Source: Vagococcus silagei (GTDB taxonomy: Bacteria; Bacillota; Bacilli; Lactobacillales; Vagococcaceae). From it: 64,000 nt of DNA. A program made the position numbers and the translations under genes. Location: NCBI RefSeq assembly GCF_004795745.1, contig NZ_SDGV01000017.1:124001-188000 (forward strand), given 5' to 3'. Shown here piece after piece: positions 29,979-41,122 of the stretch (position 1 is the stretch's first letter; each line of letters begins with the position of its first letter). The notes beneath the pieces were generated by a model. That model ran no database searches and had not been told where the DNA came from. It saw nothing but the letters and a program-made list of their open reading frames with translations.

Positions 29979-31532
29979 TTGACACAAGTATCAGACTTTA
30001 AGGATTTAGAAAAAATTGTTGTGCTCGACTACGGTAGCCAATACAATCAATTAATTACTCGCCGCATCAGAGAATTTGGGGTATTCTCAGAACTTCTTAG
30101 CCACAAAATTAGTGCTGAAGAAATCAAAAAAATGGCGCCAAAAGGTATCATCCTTTCAGGGGGACCAAACAGCGTCTATGACGAAAGCAGTTTTTCAATT
30201 GATCCGGAAATTTTTAATTTAGGAATTCCAGTTTTAGGTATCTGCTATGGCATGCAATTAATGACTCATAAACTTGGTGGTACAGTTAAAACAGCTGACC
30301 ACTCTGAGTATGGTAAAGCGATGATTGATGTACAAGGTGAAAGCGACCTCTTAGCAGGTTTACCAACACATCATCAAGTTTGGATGAGCCACGGTGACTT
30401 AGTTGAAGAAGTCCCTACTGACTTTGCTATTACAGCCACAAGTCCAAACTGCCCAATTTCTGCAATGGAAAACAGAGCTAGAAATCTTTACGGCGTCCAA
30501 TTCCATCCAGAAGTTCGTCATTCTGAATATGGTAATGACGTTTTACGTCACTTTGCTTTTGACATTTGCCAAGCTAAAGGTGACTGGTCAATGGGAAGCT
30601 TTATCGAAATTGAAATCAACAAAGTACGCCAAATGGTTGGTGACAAAAAAGTGCTACTTGCTCTTTCAGGTGGTGTGGATTCAAGCGTTGTTGGTGTCTT
30701 ACTACAAAAAGCAATTGGCGACCAATTAACATGTATCTTTGTAGATCATGGTTTATTACGTAAAGGCGAAGCTGAACAAGTTATGGATAGCTTAGCTGGA
30801 AAATTTGGCTTAAACATTATCAAAGTGGACGCTCAAAAACGTTTCTTAGATAAATTGGCTGGCGTTTCCGATCCAGAACAAAAACGTAAAATTATCGGTA
30901 ATGAATTCATCTACTTATTTGATGATGAAGCAGCTAAATTAGATGGGATTGATTTCTTAGCTCAAGGTACGTTATACACTGACGTGATTGAAAGTGGAAC
31001 AGATACAGCCGAAGTCATCAAATCACACCACAACGTAGGTGGCTTACCAGAAGACATGGAATTTACATTAATTGAACCATTAAATACATTGTTCAAAGAT
31101 GAAGTTCGTGCCTTAGGTATGGAATTAGGCATGCCAGAATCATTAGTATGGCGCCAACCATTCCCTGGACCTGGATTAGGTATCCGTGTCTTAGGTGAAA
31201 TTACTGAAGAAAAATTAGAAATCGTCCGTGAAAGTGACGCTATCTTACGCGAAGAAATTGCCAAAGCTGGCTTAGATCGCGATATCTGGCAATACTTCAC
31301 TGTCTTACCAGGCATCCGGTCAGTTGGTGTTATGGGAGACGGCCGTACTTACGACTACACAGTTGGTATTCGTGCGATTACATCAATCGACGGCATGACT
31401 GCAGACTTCGCTCGTATTGATTGGGACCTATTACAAAAAATCTCTGTTCGTATTGTGAATGAAGTCGATCACGTTAACCGTATCGTGTATGACATTACGA
31501 GTAAACCACCTGCAACTGTGGAGTGGGAATAG
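29979..31532 (+). CDS. guaA: GMP synthase (glutamine-hydrolysing)
   Basis: Converts XMP to GMP with glutamine and ATP. 517 aa. The N-terminal glutamine amidotransferase has the catalytic GICYGMQLM Cys and the HPE (QFHPEVRHS) triad residues; the ATP-pyrophosphatase has LSGGVDSS near residue 225; and the C-terminal dimerisation domain ends in KPPATVEWE. The TTG start is chosen because AGGGTGA lies at good spacing before it; a GTG three codons earlier overlaps that site. No purine riboswitch was seen in the 30-base gap after coaA. Confidence 0.96.
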   Translation: MTQVSDFKDLEKIVVLDYGSQYNQLITRRIREFGVFSELLSHKISAEEIKKMAPKGIILSGGPNSVYDESSFSIDPEIFNLGIPVLGICYGMQLMTHKLGGTVKTADHSEYGKAMIDVQGESDLLAGLPTHHQVWMSHGDLVEEVPTDFAITATSPNCPISAMENRARNLYGVQFHPEVRHSEYGNDVLRHFAFDICQAKGDWSMGSFIEIEINKVRQMVGDKKVLLALSGGVDSSVVGVLLQKAIGDQLTCIFVDHGLLRKGEAEQVMDSLAGKFGLNIIKVDAQKRFLDKLAGVSDPEQKRKIIGNEFIYLFDDEAAKLDGIDFLAQGTLYTDVIESGTDTAEVIKSHHNVGGLPEDMEFTLIEPLNTLFKDEVRALGMELGMPESLVWRQPFPGPGLGIRVLGEITEEKLEIVRESDAILREEIAKAGLDRDIWQYFTVLPGIRSVGVMGDGRTYDYTVGIRAITSIDGMTADFARIDWDLLQKISVRIVNEVDHVNRIVYDITSKPPATVEWE

Positions 31533-31646
31533 TAACAGCTTAACTCTATTTTAAGATATTGATACAATAGACTCTAAAACCAATTGTTTATTACATTTTT
31601 TATAAAAAATAGAAAGATACCAACAAAATGTAATCCGTTTTGTAAC

Positions 31647-31686
31647 GAGTAAAAGCCCAGTCTAAAATGACTGAGCTTTTATTTTT
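31647..31686. terminator. Terminator of guaA (bidirectional)
   Basis: AAAAGCCCAGTC / GACTGAGCTTTT with a 6-base loop, followed by a T run. Also usable by the convergent phosphoesterase gene. Confidence 0.85.
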
Positions 31687-31704
31687 TCTCATAGAGATTC
31701 CCTA

Positions 31705-32559
31705 CTATTTCTGATTTAGAAAAACTAATTTCCCAATCACCATTATTTCTGATTTAGAAAAACTAATTTCCCAATCACCATTAGATGTATTTAAAAATGA
31801 ATACTTTGAAATTTCAGTATCGTATCTTAATACTGGTACGATATTACTTTTTGTAGTATGACCATCAATAAAATAATGGCTTTTCTCATCCCAATAAATT
31901 GAACCAAAATAGCTTTCATCACAAGCCACCTCTTCTGAATAAACATGACCACTAATAATATCTTTATAAAATTTTCCTTTCGTCGCTGGATATTTACCTG
32001 TAAAGACATAATCAGGCGTTCCTACTTTCCAAAAGTCCTCAGCGTCTTCATCAATACCTGCATGAACAAAAATTTGGGTTTCAGTTTCAAAATAACGCTT
32101 TTCTTTAGTTTTTTCCCTTAACCAACTAAGTAGCTCCTTATATTTTTCAGACTGCATAATTTTCTGATGTAACACATTATTTAGTTCTACTAAGTCTGCG
32201 CTAAATGCATCTGAATTCTTAGTTTCATTGATAATATTCTGTATTTCAAATTCATTAAAAAAACTCATTACTGTTTCATATCCTATTTTCAAAGCATGAA
32301 AATCATTCATTTCTTTATTTGAAAATAACCAATCAACTAACCATTCATCATGATTGCCCAACAATACCACTACTTGATTTGGATAACTCTTTTCAAAATT
32401 CATAATCTCTTTTAATACTTTAAATGATTCCGAACCACCATCAACATAATCACCTATAAATACTATTACATCAGAAGGTTCTAAATGGATATATTTAAGA
32501 GAGTTCATCATCGCATCATAGCAACCATGTATGTCGCTCATCGCATATATTGTTTTCAT
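31705..32559 (-). CDS. Calcineurin-like metallophosphoesterase
   Basis: 284 aa of the PPP-type phosphoesterase family, with the metal-binding motifs DIHGCYD (residues ~9-15), GDYVDGG (~36-42) and GNHD (~70), then HAGID and SGHVYSEE for the C-terminal histidines. Related proteins are protein phosphatases or Ap4A hydrolases; the substrate here is unknown. AAAGGA precedes the ATG. A 38-bp tandem duplication at the 3' end shifts the frame of the last 12 codons, replacing the original end VGNLYEKK by MVIGKLVFLNQK; the catalytic core is untouched. Confidence 0.85.
   Translation of the reverse strand: MKTIYAMSDIHGCYDAMMNSLKYIHLEPSDVIVFIGDYVDGGSESFKVLKEIMNFEKSYPNQVVVLLGNHDEWLVDWLFSNKEMNDFHALKIGYETVMSFFNEFEIQNIINETKNSDAFSADLVELNNVLHQKIMQSEKYKELLSWLREKTKEKRYFETETQIFVHAGIDEDAEDFWKVGTPDYVFTGKYPATKGKFYKDIISGHVYSEEVACDESYFGSIYWDEKSHYFIDGHTTKSNIVPVLRYDTEISKYSFLNTSNGDWEISFSKSEIMVIGKLVFLNQK
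31706..31783. repeat. 38-bp perfect tandem duplication
   Basis: Two identical copies of a 38-base unit, the first from 31706 and the second from 31744, at the 3' end of the phosphoesterase gene. 38 is not a multiple of three. Confidence 0.95.
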
Positions 32560-32753
32560 TCATAACAATCCTTTGTCACATTATTTTTAAACCTAATATC
32601 ATTATTTAGTTCTCATTTTTTCGATCATCACGTTCCAATCATTATCGTGACAATCAATCAATTAAATGTCTTTTAATTTCAAATTTTTATCATGTAAATT
32701 CTGAATTTTAAGCTGTACAAAAATTATACAGTCTAAAAAAGGACTTCAACAAT

Positions 32754-33737
32754 TTATTCTTCCGTGATAATTTCACTAAACCAACGAATGTTTGCCATTT
32801 TATCCAACTCTTCTTTTTTATAGCAAGTTAAGTCGACTAAGCCTAGTTTCTCACACAGTATTTTTGTAATCCATTTTCCTCGTTCCATGATGAGTAAATT
32901 TACCGTAAAATAGAATTTTTCAAATTCTTCGATTGCGTTCGGTACTTTATTTTCAAAGTGATGATGCCAAAACTCTCTGACCATATAATTGGAATCAACA
33001 AATGGTTGAAGATAATATTTCTTGACGAAGCTCTCCCACATTTTATCACCATATTCTAAATGAACCCACGAATCTCTCAAATCTTTCAATGTAAGATCCC
33101 AGTAATCGCGACAATTTCCAATTCCTCTACCTTGATTCATCCATGACAATAACACGATAAAATTACCGATAGAATGGGTCAATTTGGAGAATCTTTTAAT
33201 TTCTTGGAGTAAGTTTATCGTCGTTTTCTCTTTCTCTAATCGCTCTAAATTATGCTTATTAAAATAAAATTTCTCAATATCACTCATTTTTGCTTCAGAA
33301 TACCACTTATCTAGTTTCGGAATTTCACTAAATACTTCCTGCCACGTTACTTCATTTTCTTTCGAGAAAGGACTTTTATTCACAGCTAGCAATCGGTTAA
33401 ATGTCGTCTTGAAAGAATTCATACAGTCGCCTCGTAAGTTTTCTATTTCTTGAGGATTCCAGTCCAACAAATCATAAATATAAACTGGCTCACGATCACA
33501 ATGAGGCTTATCATTCTCTTTTGCAAATGGATGCAGTTTTTTATTTCTTTCAGATAAATGATTACTTAAATAATCTAATTCCAACATTAAACTTGAGTCA
33601 CTTGCTTGAATATCATTTTTTAAATAGCATTGCTTAAAGTCAAATTCCCATGGAACGATATTTTTTTCATCACAATAAAGTAACCAATTTTTTACCCACG
33701 CTTCTTTAGTATCGATAATAATCCCCCTTTTAATCAT
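32754..33737 (-). CDS. Hypothetical protein of unknown family
   Basis: 327 aa, soluble, rich in Trp, Lys and Glu, with no signal peptide or membrane span. Recognisable stretches are DWNPQEIENLRGDCMNSF and a HSIGNFIVLL segment followed by NQGRGIGNCRDYWDLTL. The pattern recalls DUF6994-type proteins, but I cannot confirm this. I cannot assign a function. The ATG has no ribosome site in front; instead a strong AAAAGGGGG lies four codons inside, followed by ATT/ATC codons, so the true start is uncertain. It lies in an accessory block with the phosphoesterase gene. Confidence 0.6.
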   Translation of the reverse strand: MIKRGIIIDTKEAWVKNWLLYCDEKNIVPWEFDFKQCYLKNDIQASDSSLMLELDYLSNHLSERNKKLHPFAKENDKPHCDREPVYIYDLLDWNPQEIENLRGDCMNSFKTTFNRLLAVNKSPFSKENEVTWQEVFSEIPKLDKWYSEAKMSDIEKFYFNKHNLERLEKEKTTINLLQEIKRFSKLTHSIGNFIVLLSWMNQGRGIGNCRDYWDLTLKDLRDSWVHLEYGDKMWESFVKKYYLQPFVDSNYMVREFWHHHFENKVPNAIEEFEKFYFTVNLLIMERGKWITKILCEKLGLVDLTCYKKEELDKMANIRWFSEIITEE

Positions 33738-33813
33738 GATTTTATTTTTACATACAAAAACTATGCCTTAACTTATTCTATAAAACATCAACATAATAAG
33801 CCAATCATAGTCA

Positions 33814-33846
33814 TAAAAAAAACGTAAGGCTTCCTTACGTTTTCTG
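33814..33846 (-). terminator. Terminator of the 277-aa membrane protein gene
   Basis: Perfect arms ACGTAAGG / CCTTACGT with a 3-base loop and an adjacent run of T on the minus strand. Confidence 0.88.
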
Positions 33847-33855
33847 TCTATCCTA

Positions 33856-34689
33856 TTAATTTTTAACTGCTTTAATTCGTCTAAATGATTGCTCGGCCTT
33901 ACCTGTATGTAATTGCCATGTATGCCAAAATACGAATGGTAATGCAATCACCGCATTGGCAATGCCCCAATATTTCATGACATCCGGATTAAACCAAGTG
34001 CTTGAATTCATAATTTTAGGGAACAATTCTGGTACAATTGCACGAACTAAAAGGTGTGTTGCTAACGTGTAAACTCGCGCAATCACATATAACTCTGGAC
34101 GTCCTTTGATGATTGGATAAACTTCCGCGGCTAGTAAAATACAGATTGAGCTCGCAAAGAAAGTTGCTCCTTCTGCATAAACAAAAGCCATATTCCATGT
34201 TGTATATAAAAAATTCCACATAATTGTTGTATAAACTAAAAGGTCACCATTGTTTTTATTTTCAATATCCCAATATTTTGGTGCATATGGAATGGTAATA
34301 CATAATACAATTCCTGCTAAAGCATTATAAAAGTTACCCATTTGTAAATCTTTGATTGTTGCTTCAGTAATATTTAGGAATAGAATGCCGTATAAAAACC
34401 ACAACATCCAATTTTTTCTTAAAAAGCTCCAAGTACCACCTGTTTTATTGTCAGCATTAGCGACTCTAGCAAATCCAAGAACAATTGTTGGCAAGATGAC
34501 ACTTAATATTTTTACCCATCTAAACCAACCAGATACGCCACCTGTCATAATCCACAGTGGAAAAGTCAACAATGTTGCTGACCAAAACCAACTAGAAAAA
34601 CGATAATTCTTTCTCATGACTTCCACAATTAACATTAAAATGCCAATGTAGACAATCATTGATACCCCATACTTCAAAACTAATCCCAT
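33856..34689 (-). CDS. Multi-pass membrane protein, DUF5692-like
   Basis: 277 aa with about eight hydrophobic segments and a short basic C terminus (RRIKAVKN). The GWFRWVKILSV segment and overall layout recall the uncharacterised DUF5692 proteins of Firmicutes; this is recognition by eye. No catalytic or transport motif is visible. GGAGAG precedes the ATG. It has its own terminator and a 144-base gap upstream, so it is probably monocistronic. Function unknown. Confidence 0.6.
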   Translation of the reverse strand: MGLVLKYGVSMIVYIGILMLIVEVMRKNYRFSSWFWSATLLTFPLWIMTGGVSGWFRWVKILSVILPTIVLGFARVANADNKTGGTWSFLRKNWMLWFLYGILFLNITEATIKDLQMGNFYNALAGIVLCITIPYAPKYWDIENKNNGDLLVYTTIMWNFLYTTWNMAFVYAEGATFFASSICILLAAEVYPIIKGRPELYVIARVYTLATHLLVRAIVPELFPKIMNSSTWFNPDVMKYWGIANAVIALPFVFWHTWQLHTGKAEQSFRRIKAVKN

Positions 34690-34833
34690 TTCATCTCTCC
34701 TTAATAATCACTAGTAAAAAAACGTTTGCATTTTAATACAATCCTGATTATAGCAGAAGTTTCCAAATAGTAAATGAGACCATCATCAAAAATTATGATA
34801 GTTCTATTAGAACAATGCCCTTATTTCTCATGA

Positions 34834-35097
34834 CTATAATACATTCATAATTTTTAATAACAATAATATCAACAATAATAGTGAAACAGGCGGAACAACA
34901 CGAAGTATCCACCTCGATACATTCATTCCCACTTCACGTTCTCGTTCAAAATCAGGATTTTCTTGATCCTTAATAAAGTCTCTCGGAAATCGAGCCCAAA
35001 ACAAACCATCAGTCATTTTTAGGATAAATCCAATCCCAATTAATATTAAACTGATAACAAGCAACACAGCAGTAATATCGATTCGCAATGCAAACAT
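34834..35097 (-). CDS. Small membrane protein, hypothetical (DUF3899-like)
   Basis: 87 aa with two hydrophobic segments, one at residues 8-29 and one at 66-87, around a charged loop (DFIKDQENPDFEREREVG). The layout is that of short DUF3899-type membrane proteins found in Firmicutes, which have no known function. The AAAGGCGATGGCGAG stretch before the ATG gives a weak ribosome site. It is divergent from the small ORF on the right. Confidence 0.6.
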   Translation of the reverse strand: MFALRIDITAVLLVISLILIGIGFILKMTDGLFWARFPRDFIKDQENPDFEREREVGMNVSRWILRVVPPVSLLLLILLLLKIMNVL

Positions 35098-35224
35098 CTC
35101 GCCATCGCCTTTCTAAAATGAATTTTTCTTTAAATTCGTACAAATCTTAGTGTTTCTCCTGTCAAAATAAGGTATATTGATTGAGATGAGCAGATGCTCA
35201 ATTTTATTAAAGTAGGTGAATACA

Positions 35225-35371
35225 ATGGGTAAATATCAATTAGATTCAAAAGGAAAAACTTCCGTTACAAAATATCATGAAAAAAATACACCTGAAAAAA
35301 ATGATAAGAAACAATATCTACAAGACATGCGCGAGAAATTCTTGAAAAACAAACAGAATAAAGCGAAATAA
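35225..35371 (+). CDS. Small basic protein, hypothetical
   Basis: A 48-aa protein, MGKYQLDSKGKTSVTKYHEK followed by a Lys/Asn-rich helix ending KQNKAK. AGTAGGTG lies seven bases before the ATG and a strong terminator follows the stop, so it has the signals of a real gene although it is very short. It is highly charged and soluble. I know of no function. Confidence 0.6.
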   Translation: MGKYQLDSKGKTSVTKYHEKNTPEKNDKKQYLQDMREKFLKNKQNKAK

Positions 35372-35380
35372 ACTAAAATA

Positions 35381-35430
35381 TAAAATCACAGTCAACCTCT
35401 TTTTTTAAAGAAACAAACTGTGATTTTTTA
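35381..35430. terminator. Bidirectional terminator after the small ORF
   Basis: AAAATCACAGT pairs with ACTGTGATTTTTT around a loop with an internal T run. The convergent MBL hydrolase gene ends next to it. Confidence 0.75.
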
Positions 35431-35431
35431 T

Positions 35432-36169
35432 TTACAACTCGATTTCCATCAATGTTTGTGCCAAATGAGTTTCAATTTTATGATGATGATACTCCTCTGT
35501 TTGTCGCTTTAATTCCTGTAAATCCACGTCTTGTTTTAAATGACTTAACACTAATTTTTTAACATTTGCTTCTTTTGCTAACAAGCCTGTCTCCTTTGAA
35601 GTAAGATGGGCATGATGTCCTTCCATGCCTTCTAAAAAATAGGTGTCGGTGATTAAGACATCCGCATCCTGACAAAATGGAATCAAGTCTGCAAAATAGC
35701 CAGTATCAGCTGTAAAAACCAAAACTTTCCCCGTTTCACGTTCAACAATTCGCATCGCAAAACATAGTACAGGATGAACTGTTTTTAGAAATGATATTTG
35801 AAATGGCCCTATTGTCAATTCTTTTTGCGGCTGATAGGCGATTCCTTTTGAAACTCCTGGTAATGTTAAGGCATTAAAATGGGCTAAATCTTCACTATGA
35901 CCATAGATTGGTAACTCTGCAATTGGTGCTGATGGTTTTAATTGACGTAAATATTGGAGCACACCTAAGTCAGCAATATGATCATGATGATAATGTGTCA
36001 AAATGACCGCATCCAAGACTAACGGATCCAATATTTTCTCTAACTGAACTAAAGTCGTACTACCCGCATCTAGTAATAAATGAAAATCACCTGATTCCAA
36101 TAGAAAAGAAGTCGTGCCTTCACCTTGATGTGGATACGCACCCCAATAGCCTAGAATTGTTACTTTCAT
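35432..36169 (-). CDS. MBL-fold metal-dependent hydrolase (YhfI / RNase Z-like)
   Basis: 245 aa of the metallo-beta-lactamase fold. The zinc motif HYHHDHIADLG, the DAGSTTL strand before it, a His in KTVHPVLCF, the Asp in FTADTGYF and the terminal LSHLKQ together resemble the tRNase Z-like group (YhfI of Bacillus) with no exosite arm. Activity could be phosphodiesterase or arylsulfatase-like; the substrate is unknown. The chosen ATG has GAGGTG at seven bases; an open frame extends 21 codons upstream without support. Single-gene unit. Confidence 0.82.
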   Translation of the reverse strand: MKVTILGYWGAYPHQGEGTTSFLLESGDFHLLLDAGSTTLVQLEKILDPLVLDAVILTHYHHDHIADLGVLQYLRQLKPSAPIAELPIYGHSEDLAHFNALTLPGVSKGIAYQPQKELTIGPFQISFLKTVHPVLCFAMRIVERETGKVLVFTADTGYFADLIPFCQDADVLITDTYFLEGMEGHHAHLTSKETGLLAKEANVKKLVLSHLKQDVDLQELKRQTEEYHHHKIETHLAQTLMEIEL

Positions 36170-36419
36170 AATCATGCACCTCTTCGTATATATATTTATC
36201 CCAATTTTACCGATAATTGTTATCTTGTACAACTCTCTTATATTTTAAATAACTAGTATTGTCAAAATTAAATGAGCTAATACCGCTATTCACAGTAAAA
36301 AAATCATGTTAAAATAGGCAAGAATCTTAACAGAATTGTCATCACTGTACTAATCAACACATCTATTTGATATACTGATGATGGTATGTTTTAAAAAGGA
36401 AAATAAATGGAGGAAATAC

Positions 36420-37673
36420 ATGAGATTTAGAGAAGCACTATTATTGTTTGCTGGCGTTTGTATTATGGCGTTTGGTATTAGTTACTTTATTTATCGTTAT
36501 ATTTTCAAAAAGGATTTAAAAAATTGGAAACTCAACATCTTAATGATTGTCGTGACGACAGCGGGTGTCGGCCTATTCCTACCTTACTCAATTACTTATA
36601 TTAAAGAGAAGAAGGGAATTGTCGATGAAGTCAATATTCAATATGTCAGCGGTAAAAAAGTCAAGAGTTACGCGAATGCTAAAGAACGCTTAATTTTACC
36701 GACTGCTTATGATTCAATTGAAAATACACATCCTTCTGTGATCAGCTTTCCTGAAAAATGGAATGGATACAAATATTGGATGGGGGTTACTTCATATCCG
36801 AAAGGTGTCGCAACTTACGAAAATCCACATATTTTTAAATCAAATGATTTAATTGAATGGGTACCTGATGAAAAGAATCCCTTGGATGAACCGAAGTCAT
36901 CTAAATTTAACGGCCAAATTCCATTGCAATATGATTCAGATACAAATTTAATCTACAATAAAGAAGAAAACCGAATTGAACTATTTTGGCGTTTTGTTGA
37001 TGACGTGAATAACGAGGTTGTCATCTATCGCATGGATTCAACCGATGGCAAAACGTGGTCTGATAAGCAAATCATTCATAAGGACAACCGCAAACAAAAT
37101 GACTGGGTTTCACCAGCTTTTGTTAAAGATAAGAATGGCTATCAAGTTTGGTACGTGGCAAACGGCTATCGTATTTGGCATCGTACTAGTCCTGATGGTA
37201 AAAAATGGAGTCAGCCTACTGAAATTAAAATGGGATACTCAAATGCTGATCATATGAAACATTGGCATCTCGATGTTCAAAAGACTAATTTAGGTTACGA
37301 AGCTGTAGTTTCAGGTTTCAAAGGTGACAGTAAAGATAGCGCCGAACTTTTAACTGAACGTCATAAAATGAATGTTTATTACGGTAAATCAAAAGACGGT
37401 AAAAATTGGGATAAATTAACACCGATTATCTTCCCTTCTGGTGATAAACATCGTTATGATGGTAAAGGTCTTTATAAGAGTGCCCTACTAAAAACTAATG
37501 GCCAATACTATGTCTTTTATAGTGGTATCGGTTTTGATGATACTCGCGGCATTGGACTCGCATATGGTAAAGATATCTATAATTTAAGAGGGTTAAGTTA
37601 TTCAAATACAACTGATTTGTTAGATCCTAACAAAAAAGACGAAAAAGAATATTATACAGATAGTCCTGATTAA
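36420..37673 (+). CDS. Membrane-anchored five-bladed beta-propeller protein (glycosidase-like)
   Basis: 417 aa. Two N-terminal membrane segments (residues ~5-23 and ~37-57) are followed by an extracellular domain with repeated propeller motifs such as FKSNDLIEWVPDE, STDGKTWSD, SPDGKKWSQ and SKDGKNWDK. These Asp-box-like or GH43/GH32-like blades suggest a carbohydrate-binding or hydrolase fold. Catalytic acids cannot be assigned by eye. GGAGG lies before the ATG, which is preferred over an ATG 14 codons upstream. Terminator behind; no neighbour suggests a substrate. Confidence 0.7.
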   Translation: MRFREALLLFAGVCIMAFGISYFIYRYIFKKDLKNWKLNILMIVVTTAGVGLFLPYSITYIKEKKGIVDEVNIQYVSGKKVKSYANAKERLILPTAYDSIENTHPSVISFPEKWNGYKYWMGVTSYPKGVATYENPHIFKSNDLIEWVPDEKNPLDEPKSSKFNGQIPLQYDSDTNLIYNKEENRIELFWRFVDDVNNEVVIYRMDSTDGKTWSDKQIIHKDNRKQNDWVSPAFVKDKNGYQVWYVANGYRIWHRTSPDGKKWSQPTEIKMGYSNADHMKHWHLDVQKTNLGYEAVVSGFKGDSKDSAELLTERHKMNVYYGKSKDGKNWDKLTPIIFPSGDKHRYDGKGLYKSALLKTNGQYYVFYSGIGFDDTRGIGLAYGKDIYNLRGLSYSNTTDLLDPNKKDEKEYYTDSPD

Positions 37674-37676
37674 ACT

Positions 37677-37724
37677 CAAAAACACTCATGCTTGCATCAA
37701 TTGATGCAAACACGAGTGTTTTTA
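37677..37724 (+). terminator. Terminator of the beta-propeller gene
   Basis: AAAAACACTCATG and CACGAGTGTTTTT enclose a second perfect stem GCATCAATTGATGC; a T run follows. Confidence 0.85.
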
Positions 37725-37820
37725 ATTTGCCATAGACTCTTTATCAATAAAAGGTCCCCCAACACTTTCATCAAAAAGAGGCTCGACTAATCTATATTTG
37801 ACTGATCGACTACTTTATCT

Positions 37821-39272
<1,452 letters not shown>

Positions 39273-39278
39273 TCAATT

Positions 39279-41117
39279 CTATAAAACAACACTCAACATC
39301 GATGCTGATGTTAAAATATTATTAACTGTTGCCGGAATAACATCTAGAAAATCTGCCGTGTTAGTCACAACAACAATTACTGTTGGATCGTACCCAGCTG
39401 CTTTAATTTCATTAAAGTTTACTTGCGCAATTTTTTGCCCTTGTCTAATTTTCGCGCCTGATTCAACAAGCACTTCAAAACCTTGACCCTCTAATTCAAC
39501 TGTATCAATTCCAATATGAATTAAGACTTCAACACCATTTTCATCACGCAAACCAATCGCATGTTTTGTATCAAAAACCATGACTACTTCACCATCAAAT
39601 GGCGCGTAAATATCATCACCTGACGAAATAATACCGATGCCTTTTCCTAAAGCACCCGAAGAGAAGGCTTGATCTTTAATATCAGCCAATTGAACTAACT
39701 CACCATTTGCAACTGATGTGAGTGGAATACTACGCACCACTTCATCTGATACTTTAACTTCTTGCTTTGTATCAGCTTCAGATTCTTCTGGTTTAAACAA
39801 GAGATACGCAGCAATTGCAGACACAACAAACGAAATGATAACCGCCGTTACCATTAAAGCTAAGTTTTTAAAGTCACCATTGCCACCAATATATGATGGT
39901 AAACCGAATAAGCCCCATGCCATTGAATATGCTTTAACTCCTGTTAGACCAGCGAATAAACCACCTAAGCCACCACCAATCATCACAGCAATAAACGGAC
40001 GACGGAATTTAACGAACACACCGTAAATTGCGGGCTCAGTCACACCTAGTACAGCAGATAAAGTTACGGTTCCAAATAATGATTTTTGCTTCACGTTACG
40101 CGCACGTAAGAAGTAACCTAACATCGCACCACCAACAGCAATATCCGAAATCGTACAACTTGAAATAAACGCTGGATCAAAGCCTTTATCCGCAAGTAAT
40201 GTTGCCACCACCGGCATAATAAAATTCCCTGCACCTAAAAGAATGATAAAAGGTTGTAAAGCTGAATAAAGCATCATCACAAACCAAGAACCAATTGTAT
40301 CCATTAAAAATGTAAAGAAGCCAATAATTCCTTCACCAATGTAAAACCCAACAGGGCCAAAAACTAATAATGTCATTGGTAGTGTGATTAACATTATAAT
40401 CACAGGATTTAAAAAGTAACTTAACACTTCAGGTACAATTTTTTTAACCCATTTTGTGACTAGTCCCATAAACCAAACTGCAATTAATATGGGAATAAAG
40501 CTGTTCGCATAAGTAATTTCTGGTAAACCAATTCCAAAAATACTTAACCCTTTGACACCATTAATTTGTTCTGATAATAAGGTTGCTGCTAAGGCAACTG
40601 CCAAATAAGGTGAAGCGCCTAAACGTTTCGCACTCGACATTGCCATAAAAATAGGTAAGAAGAAAAAGACCGCGCCTCTTAAGGTATCAAGTATTTGATA
40701 AGTTGGGCTTTCTGGTGAAATCAAACCTGTTAATGAAATAATCGATAAGAATGCCGCTAATAACCCCGCACAAATAATCGGTTCTAAAATAGGGTTCATC
40801 GACTCCGACACAACATCAAAGATGGCCTTAACTACATTTTTCTTTTCTTTTGGTGTTTTTTGATCTTCAGTTAACCCTAACATTTCAATTAATTCCTGAT
40901 AAACATCTTTGACATGTGTGCCAACAATGACTTGATACGCCACTTGGTTTGAGACTACGTCAATGACGCCATCCATTTCTTTTAACTTTTCTGTATCCGC
41001 TAAATCACGATCCACTAATGTAAATCTTAAACGCGTCATACAATGAACAACTGCTTTTATATTTTTTTTACCACCCACATGGCGGATAATATCCTGACAA
41101 AAATCTTGGTATTTCAT
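39279..41117 (-). CDS. bglP: Beta-glucoside-specific PTS enzyme IIBCA
   Basis: A 612-aa fused permease of the Glc/Bgl family. The N-terminal EIIB has the phospho-Cys in VVHCMTRLRF (residue ~26); EIIC has about 10 spans in residues ~100-450; the C-terminal EIIA has the phospho-His in VLIHIGIDTVEL (~residue 545). It takes up and phosphorylates aryl- or alkyl-beta-glucosides such as salicin or cellobiose. It lies five bases after the antiterminator gene. Confidence 0.95.
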   Translation of the reverse strand: MKYQDFCQDIIRHVGGKKNIKAVVHCMTRLRFTLVDRDLADTEKLKEMDGVIDVVSNQVAYQVIVGTHVKDVYQELIEMLGLTEDQKTPKEKKNVVKAIFDVVSESMNPILEPIICAGLLAAFLSIISLTGLISPESPTYQILDTLRGAVFFFLPIFMAMSSAKRLGASPYLAVALAATLLSEQINGVKGLSIFGIGLPEITYANSFIPILIAVWFMGLVTKWVKKIVPEVLSYFLNPVIIMLITLPMTLLVFGPVGFYIGEGIIGFFTFLMDTIGSWFVMMLYSALQPFIILLGAGNFIMPVVATLLADKGFDPAFISSCTISDIAVGGAMLGYFLRARNVKQKSLFGTVTLSAVLGVTEPAIYGVFVKFRRPFIAVMIGGGLGGLFAGLTGVKAYSMAWGLFGLPSYIGGNGDFKNLALMVTAVIISFVVSAIAAYLLFKPEESEADTKQEVKVSDEVVRSIPLTSVANGELVQLADIKDQAFSSGALGKGIGIISSGDDIYAPFDGEVVMVFDTKHAIGLRDENGVEVLIHIGIDTVELEGQGFEVLVESGAKIRQGQKIAQVNFNEIKAAGYDPTVIVVVTNTADFLDVIPATVNNILTSASMLSVVL

Positions 41118-41122
41118 GCTAA

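Noticed and set aside
30962-31315. 117-codon open frame antisense to guaA
   Set aside because: Shadow of guaA with typical reverse-complement composition and no start signals.
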